NCBI GenBank assembly: GCA_040081465.1
Contig: JBEBGL010000005.1
Coordinates: forward strand, 62,001 to 126,000
From: UBA668 sp040081465
GTDB lineage: Bacteria; Actinomycetota; Acidimicrobiia; Acidimicrobiales; Ilumatobacteraceae
DNA: 64,000 bases
Direction: 5' to 3'
In this document: positions 43,571 through 52,939 of the stretch, piece after piece
Numbering within the stretch: position 1 is the stretch's first letter
Layout of the letters: every line of letters begins with the position of its first letter
Translations under genes and position numbers: made by a program
The notes under the pieces: generated by a model
Databases searched by the model: none
What the model was told of the DNA's origin: nothing
What the model saw: the letters and a program-made list of their open reading frames with translations, nothing else

Positions 43571-44095
43571 ATGCCGCGCATTCTGTTCGGACCGGCGCTT
43601 CGCATACTTCCAATTGGATTGCTCGCTCTCTCACTTCAGCGTTTGGTCTTCGCGAACCATCCGGTTAACGACGTCAAGCTGCAGTTCGTACTCGCCGTCG
43701 TTGTTGCGGCCGGTGCGGTCGGCGGCCCCGATCGAGGAGCGGTGGTCGGCTTTGTCCTCGGCCTGCTCTACGACCTCAGCGGCACAACGCCACTTGGCCT
43801 AGTGGCTCTTGCCTACGGACTTGGCGGTATGGCGGCCGGTTACGTTCACAACCTCGTGTCGGAACCGCAGTGGTGGATGGGCTCGGTATTCGCGATGTTT
43901 GGGGCCGCCATTGGCGAAGTCTCAGTGCCGTTCCTTGGGCAGGTGATCGGCGATGGCGGTTGGATCACACCGCAACTGGCAGTTCAGATTCCTATCGTCG
44001 CCGTGGCCGCCGGGCTGATGAGCCCTGCTCTTATGCCGATTTGTCGTTGGATGGTGGGAGTGAAACGCAAGAAGTGGAAGGTGATGGTCGAGTGA
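43571..44095 (+). CDS. mreD: Rod shape-determining protein MreD
   Basis: A 174-residue membrane protein with about five helices, of the poorly conserved MreD family. 'GPDRGAVVGFVLGLLYDLSG' and 'TTPLGLVALAYGLGGMAAGY' match the family's central G-x-x-G-x-x-x-D and L-G pattern. Identity rests on size, topology and position between mreC (3 bases upstream) and the PBP2 gene. Confidence 0.92.
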   Translation: MPRILFGPALRILPIGLLALSLQRLVFANHPVNDVKLQFVLAVVVAAGAVGGPDRGAVVGFVLGLLYDLSGTTPLGLVALAYGLGGMAAGYVHNLVSEPQWWMGSVFAMFGAAIGEVSVPFLGQVIGDGGWITPQLAVQIPIVAVAAGLMSPALMPICRWMVGVKRKKWKVMVE

Positions 44096-44170
44096 CTGCC
44101 TTCCGAGGTTTTGGTTCCCACAGGTTTGGGGCGCGACCATTTGCGCCGTTCCACCCACAAGAATGTGACT

Positions 44171-46531
44171 ATGGCTGGCGATAAGCGCTCTACTCGCTTG
44201 GGCGTACTGGCCACGTTTTCGCTAGTGCTGATGGGTCTCCTCGGCGCTCGCCTGTGGTTCTTGCAGGGCGTTAGCTCGGCCGAGTACGAAGCAAAGGCCA
44301 CTGCCTCCAGGCTGCGCACGGTTTATCTGCCGCCCGAGCGCGGCCGCATCTTCGACACAGACGGTCGAGTCATCGCTGACAACCGTCAGGTTCTCACCGT
44401 CACCGTCGACTGGGCAACCGTGCGCCGGAAGGACACACGCTTGGAATTGTTCGCCCGCCTTGCCGGACCGCTTGGAACAACGCAAGACGAACTGATGCGC
44501 CGCTACGACCCGTGTTACCCCGATCCCGCGGATTGCAGCGACAAGAAGAAGGACTACTACAAGCCGAATGCCGGCCAGCTCTACGACACGCTGCTGCCGT
44601 TGCCGCTGAAGGAAGACGTCTCGGAGGAAGTCGTCGCTTTCCTACTTGAACGCGCTGAGGACTATCCCGGCGTCGACGTAACCGTGCAGTACAAACGCGT
44701 TTACCCGTACGCGCCGCTGGCCTCTCACGTCGTCGGTTTCATGGGCGCGATCAGTGCCGAGCGATTGAGTAGCTACTTGAACCAGGGCTACAAGCGCAAC
44801 GAGCGCGTCGGCCAATTTGGCGTTGAGCTCAGCATGGAGCGCGAGTTGCACGGCCGCTGGGGCAAGCGCGTCTACGAAGTCGACGCCTCAGGCACCGTCG
44901 TGCGCGAACTGGAAGAACAGCGCATCGAACCGGTGGCTGGCTTCGACGTACAGCTGACTATCGACCTCGACATTCAGCTGTACGCCGAACAGGCACTCGA
45001 AACTCAGTTGCGCAACCGTCGTGATCTGCCGGAAGACATTTACAACAATGACTCGGCGCCGCACAATCCACGCGACCGGCTGACCAACTTCACCTCCCGT
45101 GTTTACGGGATCGATCTACCCGAGGGCGGCCGGTTGGAGTTTCCAGAGTGGGTGCAGCACAAGGCGCCCGCCGGTTCGGTCGTGGTGATGAACTACGAAA
45201 CCGGGCAGATCATCGCGATGGCTAGCTATCCGACGTTCGACAACCGGTGGATGGAAGCTGGGATCACCGGCGAGAAGTACGCGCAGTTGTTCCCAGCGGT
45301 CGAGGAAGATGGCGTCACGCCGATCTCGTCGGACGAGTCGATCCTTGTCAACCGAGCGGTGCAGGGCAACTACAACCTCGGCTCGTCGATCAAACCGTTC
45401 GTCGCGTGGAGCGCGATGCACGCAGGCATCATCGACAAGGAGACCGTCTACCTCGACGAGGGCGAGTACCACCTCCGGACGATCGAGAATGCGACACCGG
45501 AAAAGTGCCAGCACAACGGCGGTGTGCAGCGATGCATCTTCAAGAACGCGACCAACAAGCGTTCACTGAAGCCGAGCAAGTACGGCCCGCTCAGAGTCGC
45601 CGACGCATTGGCGGTTTCCAGCGACACCTTCTTCTACAACATCGGCGAAGAGATGTACATCCAGAGCCGCAGCGGGGACGGCGGCGAGTATCTGCTCAAG
45701 ACGAACCTTGAGCGCTTCGGATTTGGCGAGAAGACTGGCATTCAATTGCCGTACGAATGGGGAGGGAGAGTTCCCGACGATGCGGTGAAGGCAGAGCTCG
45801 TCGACCTCGGGGTGCTATCCAAGGGGGAGGTGCCCCGGCTTGTCGCTGGTGACTCGCTGCAGGTGGCGATCGGCCAGGGCCTGATGGCCGCGACTCCGTT
45901 GCAACTCGCGAACGCATACTCGACACTGGCCAACGGTGGCTTTCTGCAGGAGCCGAGCATCATCAAGAACATCTACGCGCCACTAACTCCCGATCGCGCC
46001 GCAGGCGTCGCCGATCTGTCGGCGGGCACCGTAGTTAAGAGTTTCGAACAGTCCGTCAACATCGACGCGTTGGAAATGCCGCCCGAGATCTACAACCCGA
46101 TCATCGAGGGCCTCACGCGCGTGATCACCGGGCCGGGCACTACCTACGACTTCTATCATGCGACGACGGGCGAAAGTTTGTTCAAGGGCTTCACCGTCCG
46201 CATTGCAGGCAAAACCGGAACTGTGCAAGGCACTGGCAAGTATCCGTGGAACGACTCATCGGTGTTTGCCGGCTTTGGCCTACCGGCAACCGCCGACGAC
46301 GTAAGCAGTCCGGTGCCGTACACCGTCGTCGCCTTCCTCGAGAAGAGCGGGTACGGGTCGAAGGCGGCTGCTCCAGTCGCCAAGTGCATTTTCCTTGCAC
46401 TGACCGACCAGGCAGACCTCGACCCGGTGCTGATCTCAGATCCGCTCGACGTAACGTCAAACGAGGTTGCGCCGCCACGCGTTCTTGATCCCTCAAGATG
46501 CCTGGGCGGAAGCGCGGGCGGGCGGGACTGA
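44171..46531 (+). CDS. mrdA: Penicillin-binding protein 2 (elongasome transpeptidase)
   Basis: A 786-residue class B PBP. An N-terminal helix (~10-30) is followed by the dimerisation/pedestal domain ('LPPERGRIFDTDGRVIADNR'). The transpeptidase has the SxxK box 'LGSSIKPFVAW' (Ser405, Lys408), an SxD/N-type box 'VSSDTFFYN' and the KTG box 'AGKTGTVQG' (Lys681). It is longer than typical PBP2 (~630) owing to inserts before and inside the catalytic domain, e.g. a segment with 'CYPDPADCSDKKKDYYK'. ATG at 44171 is chosen; the frame is open upstream to 44111. It works with RodA, encoded next. Confidence 0.94.
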   Translation: MAGDKRSTRLGVLATFSLVLMGLLGARLWFLQGVSSAEYEAKATASRLRTVYLPPERGRIFDTDGRVIADNRQVLTVTVDWATVRRKDTRLELFARLAGPLGTTQDELMRRYDPCYPDPADCSDKKKDYYKPNAGQLYDTLLPLPLKEDVSEEVVAFLLERAEDYPGVDVTVQYKRVYPYAPLASHVVGFMGAISAERLSSYLNQGYKRNERVGQFGVELSMERELHGRWGKRVYEVDASGTVVRELEEQRIEPVAGFDVQLTIDLDIQLYAEQALETQLRNRRDLPEDIYNNDSAPHNPRDRLTNFTSRVYGIDLPEGGRLEFPEWVQHKAPAGSVVVMNYETGQIIAMASYPTFDNRWMEAGITGEKYAQLFPAVEEDGVTPISSDESILVNRAVQGNYNLGSSIKPFVAWSAMHAGIIDKETVYLDEGEYHLRTIENATPEKCQHNGGVQRCIFKNATNKRSLKPSKYGPLRVADALAVSSDTFFYNIGEEMYIQSRSGDGGEYLLKTNLERFGFGEKTGIQLPYEWGGRVPDDAVKAELVDLGVLSKGEVPRLVAGDSLQVAIGQGLMAATPLQLANAYSTLANGGFLQEPSIIKNIYAPLTPDRAAGVADLSAGTVVKSFEQSVNIDALEMPPEIYNPIIEGLTRVITGPGTTYDFYHATTGESLFKGFTVRIAGKTGTVQGTGKYPWNDSSVFAGFGLPATADDVSSPVPYTVVAFLEKSGYGSKAAAPVAKCIFLALTDQADLDPVLISDPLDVTSNEVAPPRVLDPSRCLGGSAGGRD

Positions 46532-46532
46532 C

Positions 46533-47714
46533 GTGGCGACAGGGTTGTTGCAACGTAAACCCGACTCTGGCCTCGGCAACATTCGCTCGAGCCCAAGCTC
46601 GCCAACGCGCAATATCGACTGGGTGCTGATGTTGACGGTGAGCGTGCTGTCGCTTATCGGTCTGGCAATTGTGTATTCGGCGTCGCGGACGAAGTTTGCG
46701 CGCGGTGCAACGGCGCCATACGGATATCAGTTCCTGACGCGCCAAGAGGTGTTTCTGATTGTGGCGATCATCGCTCTCGTTGTCGTGATGAGCTTCGACT
46801 ACGAGTGGTGGAAGGATCACGCGCGGTTTCTCTACGGCGTGACCGTCATGTTGTTAGTTCTTGTGTTGTTGATTGGCGCGGTCAGCGGTGGCGCGGCGCT
46901 GAGCTTCGACCTTGGTGCCTTCAAACTGCAGCCTGCCGAGTTTGCAAAGTTCACGGTGTTGCTGACGCTTGTCGCATATTTGGCGGAAGACCGAAGCGAA
47001 GACCTGCCGTATCACCGATTCATTGTCGGCCTCTTCATCGTCGGCGTTCCGATCGCGCTCATCATCCTGCAGCCCGACCTCGGCGGTGTGTCTGTGCTGG
47101 TCGCGTTGATCATGGGCACGATGCTTGTCGCCGGCGCGAAGGCGCGCTACATCGGCATGATTTCGGTTCTTTCCGCCTCGACCGTCGGCGTCGCGCTGGC
47201 AACCGGTTTGGTGAACGACTACCAGCTGGCTCGATTCACCGCCTTCTTCAACCAAGACAGCACAGACGCCAAGCTGAGCGACTTCGTGTACCAGGGCCGA
47301 AACGCCATCCGTGCCCTCGCCACGGGTGGACTGACCGGAAAGGGTTGGTTGCAGGGCCCGATCACCGCCGCCAAGAGCGACATCCCCGTCCAGTGGGCCG
47401 ACTTCCCGTTCTCCGCGATTGGCGAGGAATTCGGCCTGTTGGGCTGCGCCGTTGTGCTTGGCCTGTTTGTCATCGTCCTGCTGCGAATCTGGCGAATCGC
47501 CCACCTTTCGCGCGACCTGCTCGGTACCTATATCTGCGTAGGGGTATTCACGATTCTGCTGTGGCAGGTGTTCCAGAACGTGGCTATGACGCTAGGGGTG
47601 ATGCCCATCACGGGCCTACCCTTGCCCTTCATTTCCTATGGAGGATCAGGGACTGTGACGTATTTTGCGCTCATTGGGCTGGTCCAGAACGTCCACATGC
47701 GCCGCTACCGCTAG
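46533..47714 (+). CDS. rodA: Rod shape-determining protein RodA
   Basis: A 393-residue SEDS-family peptidoglycan glycosyltransferase with about ten membrane helices. Family marks are 'DWVLMLTVSVLSLIGLAIVY', 'LQPAEFAKFTVLLTLVAYLA', 'ILQPDLGGVSVLVALIMGTM' and the C-terminal 'MPITGLPLPFISYGGSGTVT'. The Asp in 'QPDLG' and the late 'PFISYGGS' loop are the known functional sites. GTG at 46533 starts one base after the mrdA stop. Confidence 0.95.
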   Translation: MATGLLQRKPDSGLGNIRSSPSSPTRNIDWVLMLTVSVLSLIGLAIVYSASRTKFARGATAPYGYQFLTRQEVFLIVAIIALVVVMSFDYEWWKDHARFLYGVTVMLLVLVLLIGAVSGGAALSFDLGAFKLQPAEFAKFTVLLTLVAYLAEDRSEDLPYHRFIVGLFIVGVPIALIILQPDLGGVSVLVALIMGTMLVAGAKARYIGMISVLSASTVGVALATGLVNDYQLARFTAFFNQDSTDAKLSDFVYQGRNAIRALATGGLTGKGWLQGPITAAKSDIPVQWADFPFSAIGEEFGLLGCAVVLGLFVIVLLRIWRIAHLSRDLLGTYICVGVFTILLWQVFQNVAMTLGVMPITGLPLPFISYGGSGTVTYFALIGLVQNVHMRRYR

Positions 47715-47770
47715 CGGTAGGCTGGAATCACATGACCTCTCGAACGATTCGAATGCGACCGATTGAGGCT

Positions 47771-47782
47771 GGGAACGTTCCC
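47771..47782. promoter_or_regulatory. Perfect 12-bp palindrome in the rng leader
   Basis: GGGAACGTTCCC at 47771-47782 is a perfect inverted repeat in the 129-base gap between rodA and the RNase gene. It could be an operator or an mRNA hairpin. RNase E/G mRNAs in other bacteria are autoregulated through leader structures, but no such mechanism can be read here. Confidence 0.3.
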
Positions 47783-47843
47783 GGCGCATCGCGTTGCAGC
47801 GCGCGCACCTGTGGAGGAGCGCGCATGAGAAGGGAACTTACCC

Positions 47844-49889
47844 ATGAACAACTCGGAACCCGACGGCATCGACGTCGCGGCACCAATTTCGCCCCGCGCG
47901 GCGCAAGATTCGGCGGATTCTGCACCTGTAGCTGACGTCGCTGGCAACGCTGCTAACGGAGCTGCTGGTGAAGAAGGTACGCAGGGCGCTAGTCCTGTAG
48001 ATGGCGCAGCACTACGCCCAGCCGCGCGCAAGCGTCGGCGTGGTTCGCGCGGCGGGCGCAACCGCAAGCGGCCGGCGCGGCCAGCCGTCGCTGGCGATGG
48101 CACCCCCGCCGTCGATCTTGACGGGGACGACATTGACGATCAGTTCGACGACGATGACGACGACCGCGATGACGGCGGCGATGACGTGGACGACGACGGT
48201 GGCGAGGCATTTGATGACGCTGACCATGCAGACGACGAGGTAGTCGACGCAGCGGCCACGCACGATGAGCGGCCCGAAATGCCCGACCGCATTCGCGAGA
48301 ATCGTGCGTCCGCAGAAGCCGCCAACAAGGCGCTCGTACGCAAGCCGCAAATCGGCGACACGCGTCCGGCGGCTCCTTCGGCGACTCCCGCGGTACAGAT
48401 GCCCGGTGCCGGCCAGCGCCAAGGCGGCCAGGCGCGCAACGAAAGCAACGGCGATGCGCCGAAGAAGAAGCGTCGTCGTGGCGGCAAGGGTCGCGGTACA
48501 GGCGGCGGCGGCGGTGGTGGTAGTGGCGGAGGCGGCGGTCAGCGCCACGAGGCAGCGCTGCCCGAGCTAGACGCCGATGTGCTCGAGCGTCGTCGCGGTC
48601 GCGAACGCAACGGTCGTCCGGTCGGTCGCTACCTGATGTGCGTGCAAGTTCGTCCGACGCTTACGCAGGTCGCCGTCCTCGAAGGTCGCACGCTGATCGA
48701 GCATTACGTCAGTCGGCCAGCCGACGACGTCAGCCAGATTCACGGCAACATCTACGTCGGCAAGGTGCAGAACGTGCTGCCCGGTATGGAAGCGGCGTTT
48801 GTCGACATCGGTACGCCGAAGAACGCCGTGTTGTACCGCGGCGACGTGCAGTACGACGCAGAAGACATTGTCGAGAAGTCGTCGCACCCGCGAATCGAGC
48901 AGATGCTGCGCTCGAAGCAGTTGATCGTTTGCCAGGTCACCAAGAATCCGATCGGCGCCAAGGGTGCGCGGCTGACACAAGAAGTCTCTATGCCGGGTCG
49001 CTTCGTGGTGTTGATTCCGAACTCGAACACGTACGGCATCTCGAAGCGCCTGCCCGACGATGTGCGTAAGCGCCTACGCAACATTCTCGACCGGTTGAAG
49101 CCGGAGGAGCACGGCCTGATTGTGCGCACGGCGGCCGAGCATGCGACCGAGCACGAGCTGCGTGCCGACATGGGCCGCCTGCTCGACCAGTGGAACGCGA
49201 TCGAGGCTAAGGCGAAGAAGGCGCAAGGCCCGACGCTGCTGTATCGCGAGCCCGAGCTTGCTGTGCGGGTGATTCGCGAAGAGTTCAACGCCGACTACCG
49301 CGGAGTCGTGATCGACGATCAGCGCCTGTTCGACGATGTGCACGACTACATCAACGCCTTCAACCCCGAGCTGGCCGACCGCGTCGAGTTCTACGACGCC
49401 GTCGAAGACGGGTTACCTGTCTACGAGCGCTTCCACATCCACGAGCAGCTACACAAAGCGCTCGATCGCAAGGTGTGGTTGCCCAGTGGTGGCTCGCTGA
49501 TTATCGAGCACACCGAGGCTCTGACGGTTATCGACGTCAACACAGGCAAGAACGTGGGTACCTCGAACCTTGAGGAAACGGTCTTCCGTAACAACCTCGA
49601 GGCCGCCGAAGAAGTGGCCAAACAGCTGCGATTACGAGACATCGGCGGCATCGTCGTCATCGACTTCATCGACATGGAGATCCGCGAGAACCGCCGCAGG
49701 GTGGTCGAGGCGTTCCGCTCGGCGCTGGCCCGCGACAAGACGCGCACTCAGGTGTTCGAGATCGGCGAATTGGGCCTCATGGAAATGACCCGCAAGCGCA
49801 TCGGCGAGGGCCTACTGGTCAGTTTCGCGGACATTTGCCCGAATTGCCTCGGCCGCGGCGTGGTCATCGATCACGACCTTTTGGCCTAG
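47844..49889 (+). CDS. rng: Ribonuclease E/G family endoribonuclease
   Basis: A 681-residue RNase E/G. The first ~250 residues are low complexity: an Ala-rich start, a basic patch (RKRRRGSRGGRNRKRPAR), a stretch of ~40 mostly Asp/Glu residues and a basic Gly-rich run, probably disordered and RNA- or partner-binding. The catalytic core then begins at 'RYLMCVQVRPTLTQVAVLEG', with an S1-like domain ('GNIYVGKVQNVLPGMEAAFV'), the DNase I-like catalytic Asp in 'VIDVNTGKNVG' and 'VVIDFIDME', and the zinc-link 'CPNCLGRG' near the C-terminus. It is followed by rplU and rpmA. Confidence 0.93.
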   Translation: MNNSEPDGIDVAAPISPRAAQDSADSAPVADVAGNAANGAAGEEGTQGASPVDGAALRPAARKRRRGSRGGRNRKRPARPAVAGDGTPAVDLDGDDIDDQFDDDDDDRDDGGDDVDDDGGEAFDDADHADDEVVDAAATHDERPEMPDRIRENRASAEAANKALVRKPQIGDTRPAAPSATPAVQMPGAGQRQGGQARNESNGDAPKKKRRRGGKGRGTGGGGGGGSGGGGGQRHEAALPELDADVLERRRGRERNGRPVGRYLMCVQVRPTLTQVAVLEGRTLIEHYVSRPADDVSQIHGNIYVGKVQNVLPGMEAAFVDIGTPKNAVLYRGDVQYDAEDIVEKSSHPRIEQMLRSKQLIVCQVTKNPIGAKGARLTQEVSMPGRFVVLIPNSNTYGISKRLPDDVRKRLRNILDRLKPEEHGLIVRTAAEHATEHELRADMGRLLDQWNAIEAKAKKAQGPTLLYREPELAVRVIREEFNADYRGVVIDDQRLFDDVHDYINAFNPELADRVEFYDAVEDGLPVYERFHIHEQLHKALDRKVWLPSGGSLIIEHTEALTVIDVNTGKNVGTSNLEETVFRNNLEAAEEVAKQLRLRDIGGIVVIDFIDMEIRENRRRVVEAFRSALARDKTRTQVFEIGELGLMEMTRKRIGEGLLVSFADICPNCLGRGVVIDHDLLA

Positions 49890-49934
49890 ACGGCCGTTGG
49901 CCTGAACCCGCCGCACCGATAGGATCGCAGGGCT

Positions 49935-50267
49935 ATGTACGCAGTCATCGCATCTGGCGGGAAGCAATCCCGCGTCGCCGAAGGTCAGCAAGTCCATGTC
50001 GAATTGCTCGACGCCGAGCAGGGTGCCAGCGTCTCGCTGACCCCTGTTCTGCTCGTCGACGGCGACACGGTTCTGGCCACCCCCGATCAACTGAAGGGTG
50101 CGTCAGTCACGGCCAAGGTCGTCGGCTGGGCGAGCGGACCGAAGATCGACGGCTTCACCTACAAGCGCCGCACTAACCAGCGTCGTCGCTACGGGCATCG
50201 TCAGAAGTACCACGTCATCGAGATCACCTCGATCAAGGCGCCCACCGGCGCAAGCAAGAAGGGCTGA
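49935..50267 (+). CDS. rplU: 50S ribosomal protein L21
   Basis: A 110-residue L21. It starts 'MYAVIASGGKQSRVAEGQQV', with the family C-terminal 'YKRRTNQRRRYGHRQKYHVI'. The 45-base gap from rng is a plausible leader but I see no clear L21-leader pattern. rpmA follows after 3 bases, the near-universal order. Confidence 0.97.
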   Translation: MYAVIASGGKQSRVAEGQQVHVELLDAEQGASVSLTPVLLVDGDTVLATPDQLKGASVTAKVVGWASGPKIDGFTYKRRTNQRRRYGHRQKYHVIEITSIKAPTGASKKG

Positions 50268-50270
50268 GCC

Positions 50271-50525
50271 ATGTCAAAGACAAAGGGTGGCGGGTCAACT
50301 CGCAACGGTCGCGACTCAAACGCACAGCGCTTGGGCGTCAAGGTTTTCGGCGGCAGCAAGGTGAACGCTGGCACGATCATCGTGCGTCAGCGCGGCACTC
50401 GCTTTCACCCCGGCAACAACGTCGGTATCGGTGGCGACGACACGCTGTTCTCGCTTGCCGAGGGCACGGTGCAGTTCGGCGAGCGCAAAGGGCGCAAAAT
50501 CGTCGACGTTCTTCCAGGTGCGTGA
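50271..50525 (+). CDS. rpmA: 50S ribosomal protein L27
   Basis: An 84-residue L27. 'MSKTKGGGSTRNGRDSNAQR' and 'LGVKVFGGSKVNAGTIIVRQ' are the family N-terminal signature; the N-terminus reaches the peptidyl-transferase centre. No N-terminal cleavage extension as in Firmicutes is present. The usual next gene, obgE, is displaced by the reverse-strand dGTPase gene. Confidence 0.97.
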   Translation: MSKTKGGGSTRNGRDSNAQRLGVKVFGGSKVNAGTIIVRQRGTRFHPGNNVGIGGDDTLFSLAEGTVQFGERKGRKIVDVLPGA

Positions 50526-50555
50526 AGTAGCGCCTGTCGCTCTGCAACCTTTGAA

Positions 50556-51677
50556 CTACAGCGGCGTGTCAATTCCCCGCGGTAGCTGATCGCGGGGCCA
50601 ATCGAGCAACGCGATGCCTTGACGGCATGCGAACCGATCGGTCATTCCCCCCACGTAAGTAACTGCCTCGTGCAGCGACTCTGCGCTGCCCGGCGCGTGC
50701 TCGTGCGGGTCGGGCAACAACCTCGGGTTGTTGGCGAAGTGTTCAACCAATGCCCGCAGCAAGCTGATCACTGCATTCGCCTGATCCACCGAGTCTGGGC
50801 GCAGATAGATGCGCTCGTAGTTGAACCGCCGGAACTGAGCGAGTGCTTCCGCAGGCGCTTCAGTCATTCCGATGCGATCGCTCTGCTTCGCGGCATCGAT
50901 CATCCCGTAGATAAATGCACCAAGTTGCTCGCGTCGCTCGACACCGCAGCGCTCGCGAACGGTTGCCGGCAGTGAGTCGGCCTTAACGACGCCGGCGGCC
51001 ACCGCATCTTCGAAGTCGTGGCACACGTACGCGATGCGATCGGCCCAACTCACCACTTCACCTTCTGGCGTGGCAGGCGCGGGCCGACTCCAACTGTGAT
51101 TGCGAATGCCATCGAGCGTCTCTTCGCACAGGTTGAGGCCCACGAGCGTGACGTTGGCGCCCCACACAGCGTGGTCGAAGCCGCCTGGAACGAAGGGCGT
51201 CAGCGCATCTTCGCTGGCGTGGCCACCAGGCCCGTGGCCGCAGTCGTGGCCAAGTGCGATTGCCTCGGTGAGGGCGACGTTGAGGCCCAGCGCACGGGCG
51301 ACCGAGGTGGCGACCTGTGCAACCTCCAGCGCGTGAGTCAGCCGTGTGCGCTGATGGTCGTCTGGGAAGACGAATACCTGCGTCTTGCCCGCCAGTCGGC
51401 GAAACGACGCGGCATGAAGGATTCGGTCGCGATCGCGCTCGAAGCAGGTGCGCCAAGCGTCGGGGGCTTCCTCAATTGCGCGTTGCCCGCCACCAAAGGC
51501 TTTCGTCGCAAGTGTTGCCTGCGCTGCTGCTTGGCGTTCCTCGCGTGCCTCGCGCGTCAACAGCAAGCGGCTTCCGCTGCCTGCCCACGAGTCGGCGTGG
51601 GCAAATTGCACTCCATCGGCACCGTGACCCGACATGGTTGCGGCCCAACGTTCGGCGCGCTCATCGATTCCGGTCAT
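50556..51677 (-). CDS. dgt: Deoxyguanosinetriphosphate triphosphohydrolase-like protein
   Basis: A 373-residue HD-domain dNTPase. The family pattern 'ASFRRLAGKTQVFVFPDDHQ', 'RTRLTHALEVAQVATSVARA' and the metal-binding 'LGHDCGHGPGGHASEDAL' supply the H..HD..D residues. It hydrolyses dNTPs to deoxynucleosides and triphosphate. ATG at 51677 is used. It sits on the opposite strand between rpmA and obgE: tail-to-tail with rpmA (30 bases) and head-to-head with obgE (27 bases). In this phylum a dgt gene is often near dnaG instead. Confidence 0.9.
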   Translation of the reverse strand: MTGIDERAERWAATMSGHGADGVQFAHADSWAGSGSRLLLTREAREERQAAAQATLATKAFGGGQRAIEEAPDAWRTCFERDRDRILHAASFRRLAGKTQVFVFPDDHQRTRLTHALEVAQVATSVARALGLNVALTEAIALGHDCGHGPGGHASEDALTPFVPGGFDHAVWGANVTLVGLNLCEETLDGIRNHSWSRPAPATPEGEVVSWADRIAYVCHDFEDAVAAGVVKADSLPATVRERCGVERREQLGAFIYGMIDAAKQSDRIGMTEAPAEALAQFRRFNYERIYLRPDSVDQANAVISLLRALVEHFANNPRLLPDPHEHAPGSAESLHEAVTYVGGMTDRFACRQGIALLDWPRDQLPRGIDTPL

Positions 51678-51704
51678 GGATCGAAGGGTATCCTGGAACG
51701 TTCT

Positions 51705-52937
51705 ATGAGCGGGTTCGTCGATGAAGCGCAGTTGAACGCCCGCGGTGGCGATGGTGGCGCCGGCTGTGTGTCGTTCCGGCGTGAAGGCCCGGTCGCGATG
51801 GGTGGTCCCAACGGTGGCGATGGTGGCAAGGGTGGCGACATCTGGCTGGTGGCGAGTCGCAACTGCGCATCGCTGTTGGCGTTTCGCGATCACCCGCATC
51901 GTCGCGCGATGGATGGCGTGCACGGGCAAGGCAAAGACTTGCACGGCAAGCGCGGCAAAGACTTAGAGGTCGAGGTTCCGGAAGGAACTGTCGTCAGCGA
52001 CATGTACACCGGAGTGCTTTACGCCGACTTGGCGCATCACGGCGACAGGTGGATGGCTGCGGCTGGTGGCCGCGGTGGGCGAGGCAACGCAAAGTTCATG
52101 TCCAACCGTCGGCGAGCGCCAACTTTCGCCGAGCAGGGCGAGCACGGCCAAGACCAATGGTTGAAATTAGAACTTAAGCTGATGGCCGACGTTGCGTTGG
52201 TCGGGTTTCCCAACGTTGGCAAGAGCACGTTGATCAGCGTGATCAGTGCAGCCAAGCCGAAGATCGCCGACTATCCGTTCACCACGCTCGAGCCGAACCT
52301 CGGAGTCGTGCGTTTCAACGAGACCGAGTTTGTCGTCGCCGACATTCCCGGCCTCATCGAGGGCGCCAGCGAGGGTCGTGGCCTTGGGCACCAATTCTTG
52401 AAGCACATCGAGCGCGCGCGAGCGCTGCTGGTGATGGTCGATCTCGCGGCGATCGACGGCGTCGACCCCTACGAGCAACAACGCATTTTGTTGGAAGAGT
52501 TGGCTGCGTATCAGCCCGAGCTTCTCGAGCGGCCGCGGCTAGTCGTCGGCACGAAGAGCGATTCGGCTGTTTATGACTGGGACGGCGAGCTGATCTCGGC
52601 GATTACAAACCAAGGTGTCCGCGAACTGGTTGGCCGATTGGCGACGATGGTGCAGCGCGCCCGCCAGGCTGAACCCGATACCGAAGGTGTGGTCATCATC
52701 CGTCCGCACGCGGATGGCGCGAGGGTCGAGCGCATGGGCGATCACGAGTTCCGTCTCATCGGCCGTCAAGTCGAACGAATCGTCGCGCTAAACGACGTCA
52801 CGACGCCGGAAGCGCTGTCTTACATCGATCATCAGTTGAAGCGCATCGGTGTGCCGCGCTTGCTGACGCGCGCCGGCGCGGCGTATGGAGACACCGTCTG
52901 GATCGCCAAGTTCAACTTTGAGTACCGCGAGGACTGA
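51705..52937 (+). CDS. obgE: GTPase ObgE/CgtA
   Basis: A 410-residue ribosome-maturation GTPase. The Gly-rich Obg domain spans ~1-160 ('NARGGDGGAGCVSFRREGPV', 'GGRGGRGNAKFMSNRRRAP'). The G domain has G1 'GFPNVGKST', switch/G2 'DYPFTTLEPNLGVV', G3 'DIPGLIEGASEGRGLGHQFL' and G4 'VGTKSD' for NKxD. The C-terminal OCT domain (~310-410) is present, as in actinobacterial Obg. ATG at 51705 starts the conserved 'SGFVDEAQL' N-terminus. Confidence 0.96.
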   Translation: MSGFVDEAQLNARGGDGGAGCVSFRREGPVAMGGPNGGDGGKGGDIWLVASRNCASLLAFRDHPHRRAMDGVHGQGKDLHGKRGKDLEVEVPEGTVVSDMYTGVLYADLAHHGDRWMAAAGGRGGRGNAKFMSNRRRAPTFAEQGEHGQDQWLKLELKLMADVALVGFPNVGKSTLISVISAAKPKIADYPFTTLEPNLGVVRFNETEFVVADIPGLIEGASEGRGLGHQFLKHIERARALLVMVDLAAIDGVDPYEQQRILLEELAAYQPELLERPRLVVGTKSDSAVYDWDGELISAITNQGVRELVGRLATMVQRARQAEPDTEGVVIIRPHADGARVERMGDHEFRLIGRQVERIVALNDVTTPEALSYIDHQLKRIGVPRLLTRAGAAYGDTVWIAKFNFEYRED

Positions 52938-52939
52938 CA

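Noticed and set aside
47730..47935. Possible small gene between rodA and rng
   Set aside because: The frame runs on into rng out of phase, is Arg-rich without conserved features, and lacks a good ribosome-binding site.
48490..48540. Run of GGC/GGT triplets
   Set aside because: It encodes the Gly-rich disordered segment of the RNase E/G N-terminus, not a regulatory repeat.
51018..51704. Upstream extension of the Obg frame
   Set aside because: It is the antisense of the dGTPase gene; Obg homologues start at the residue encoded at 51705.
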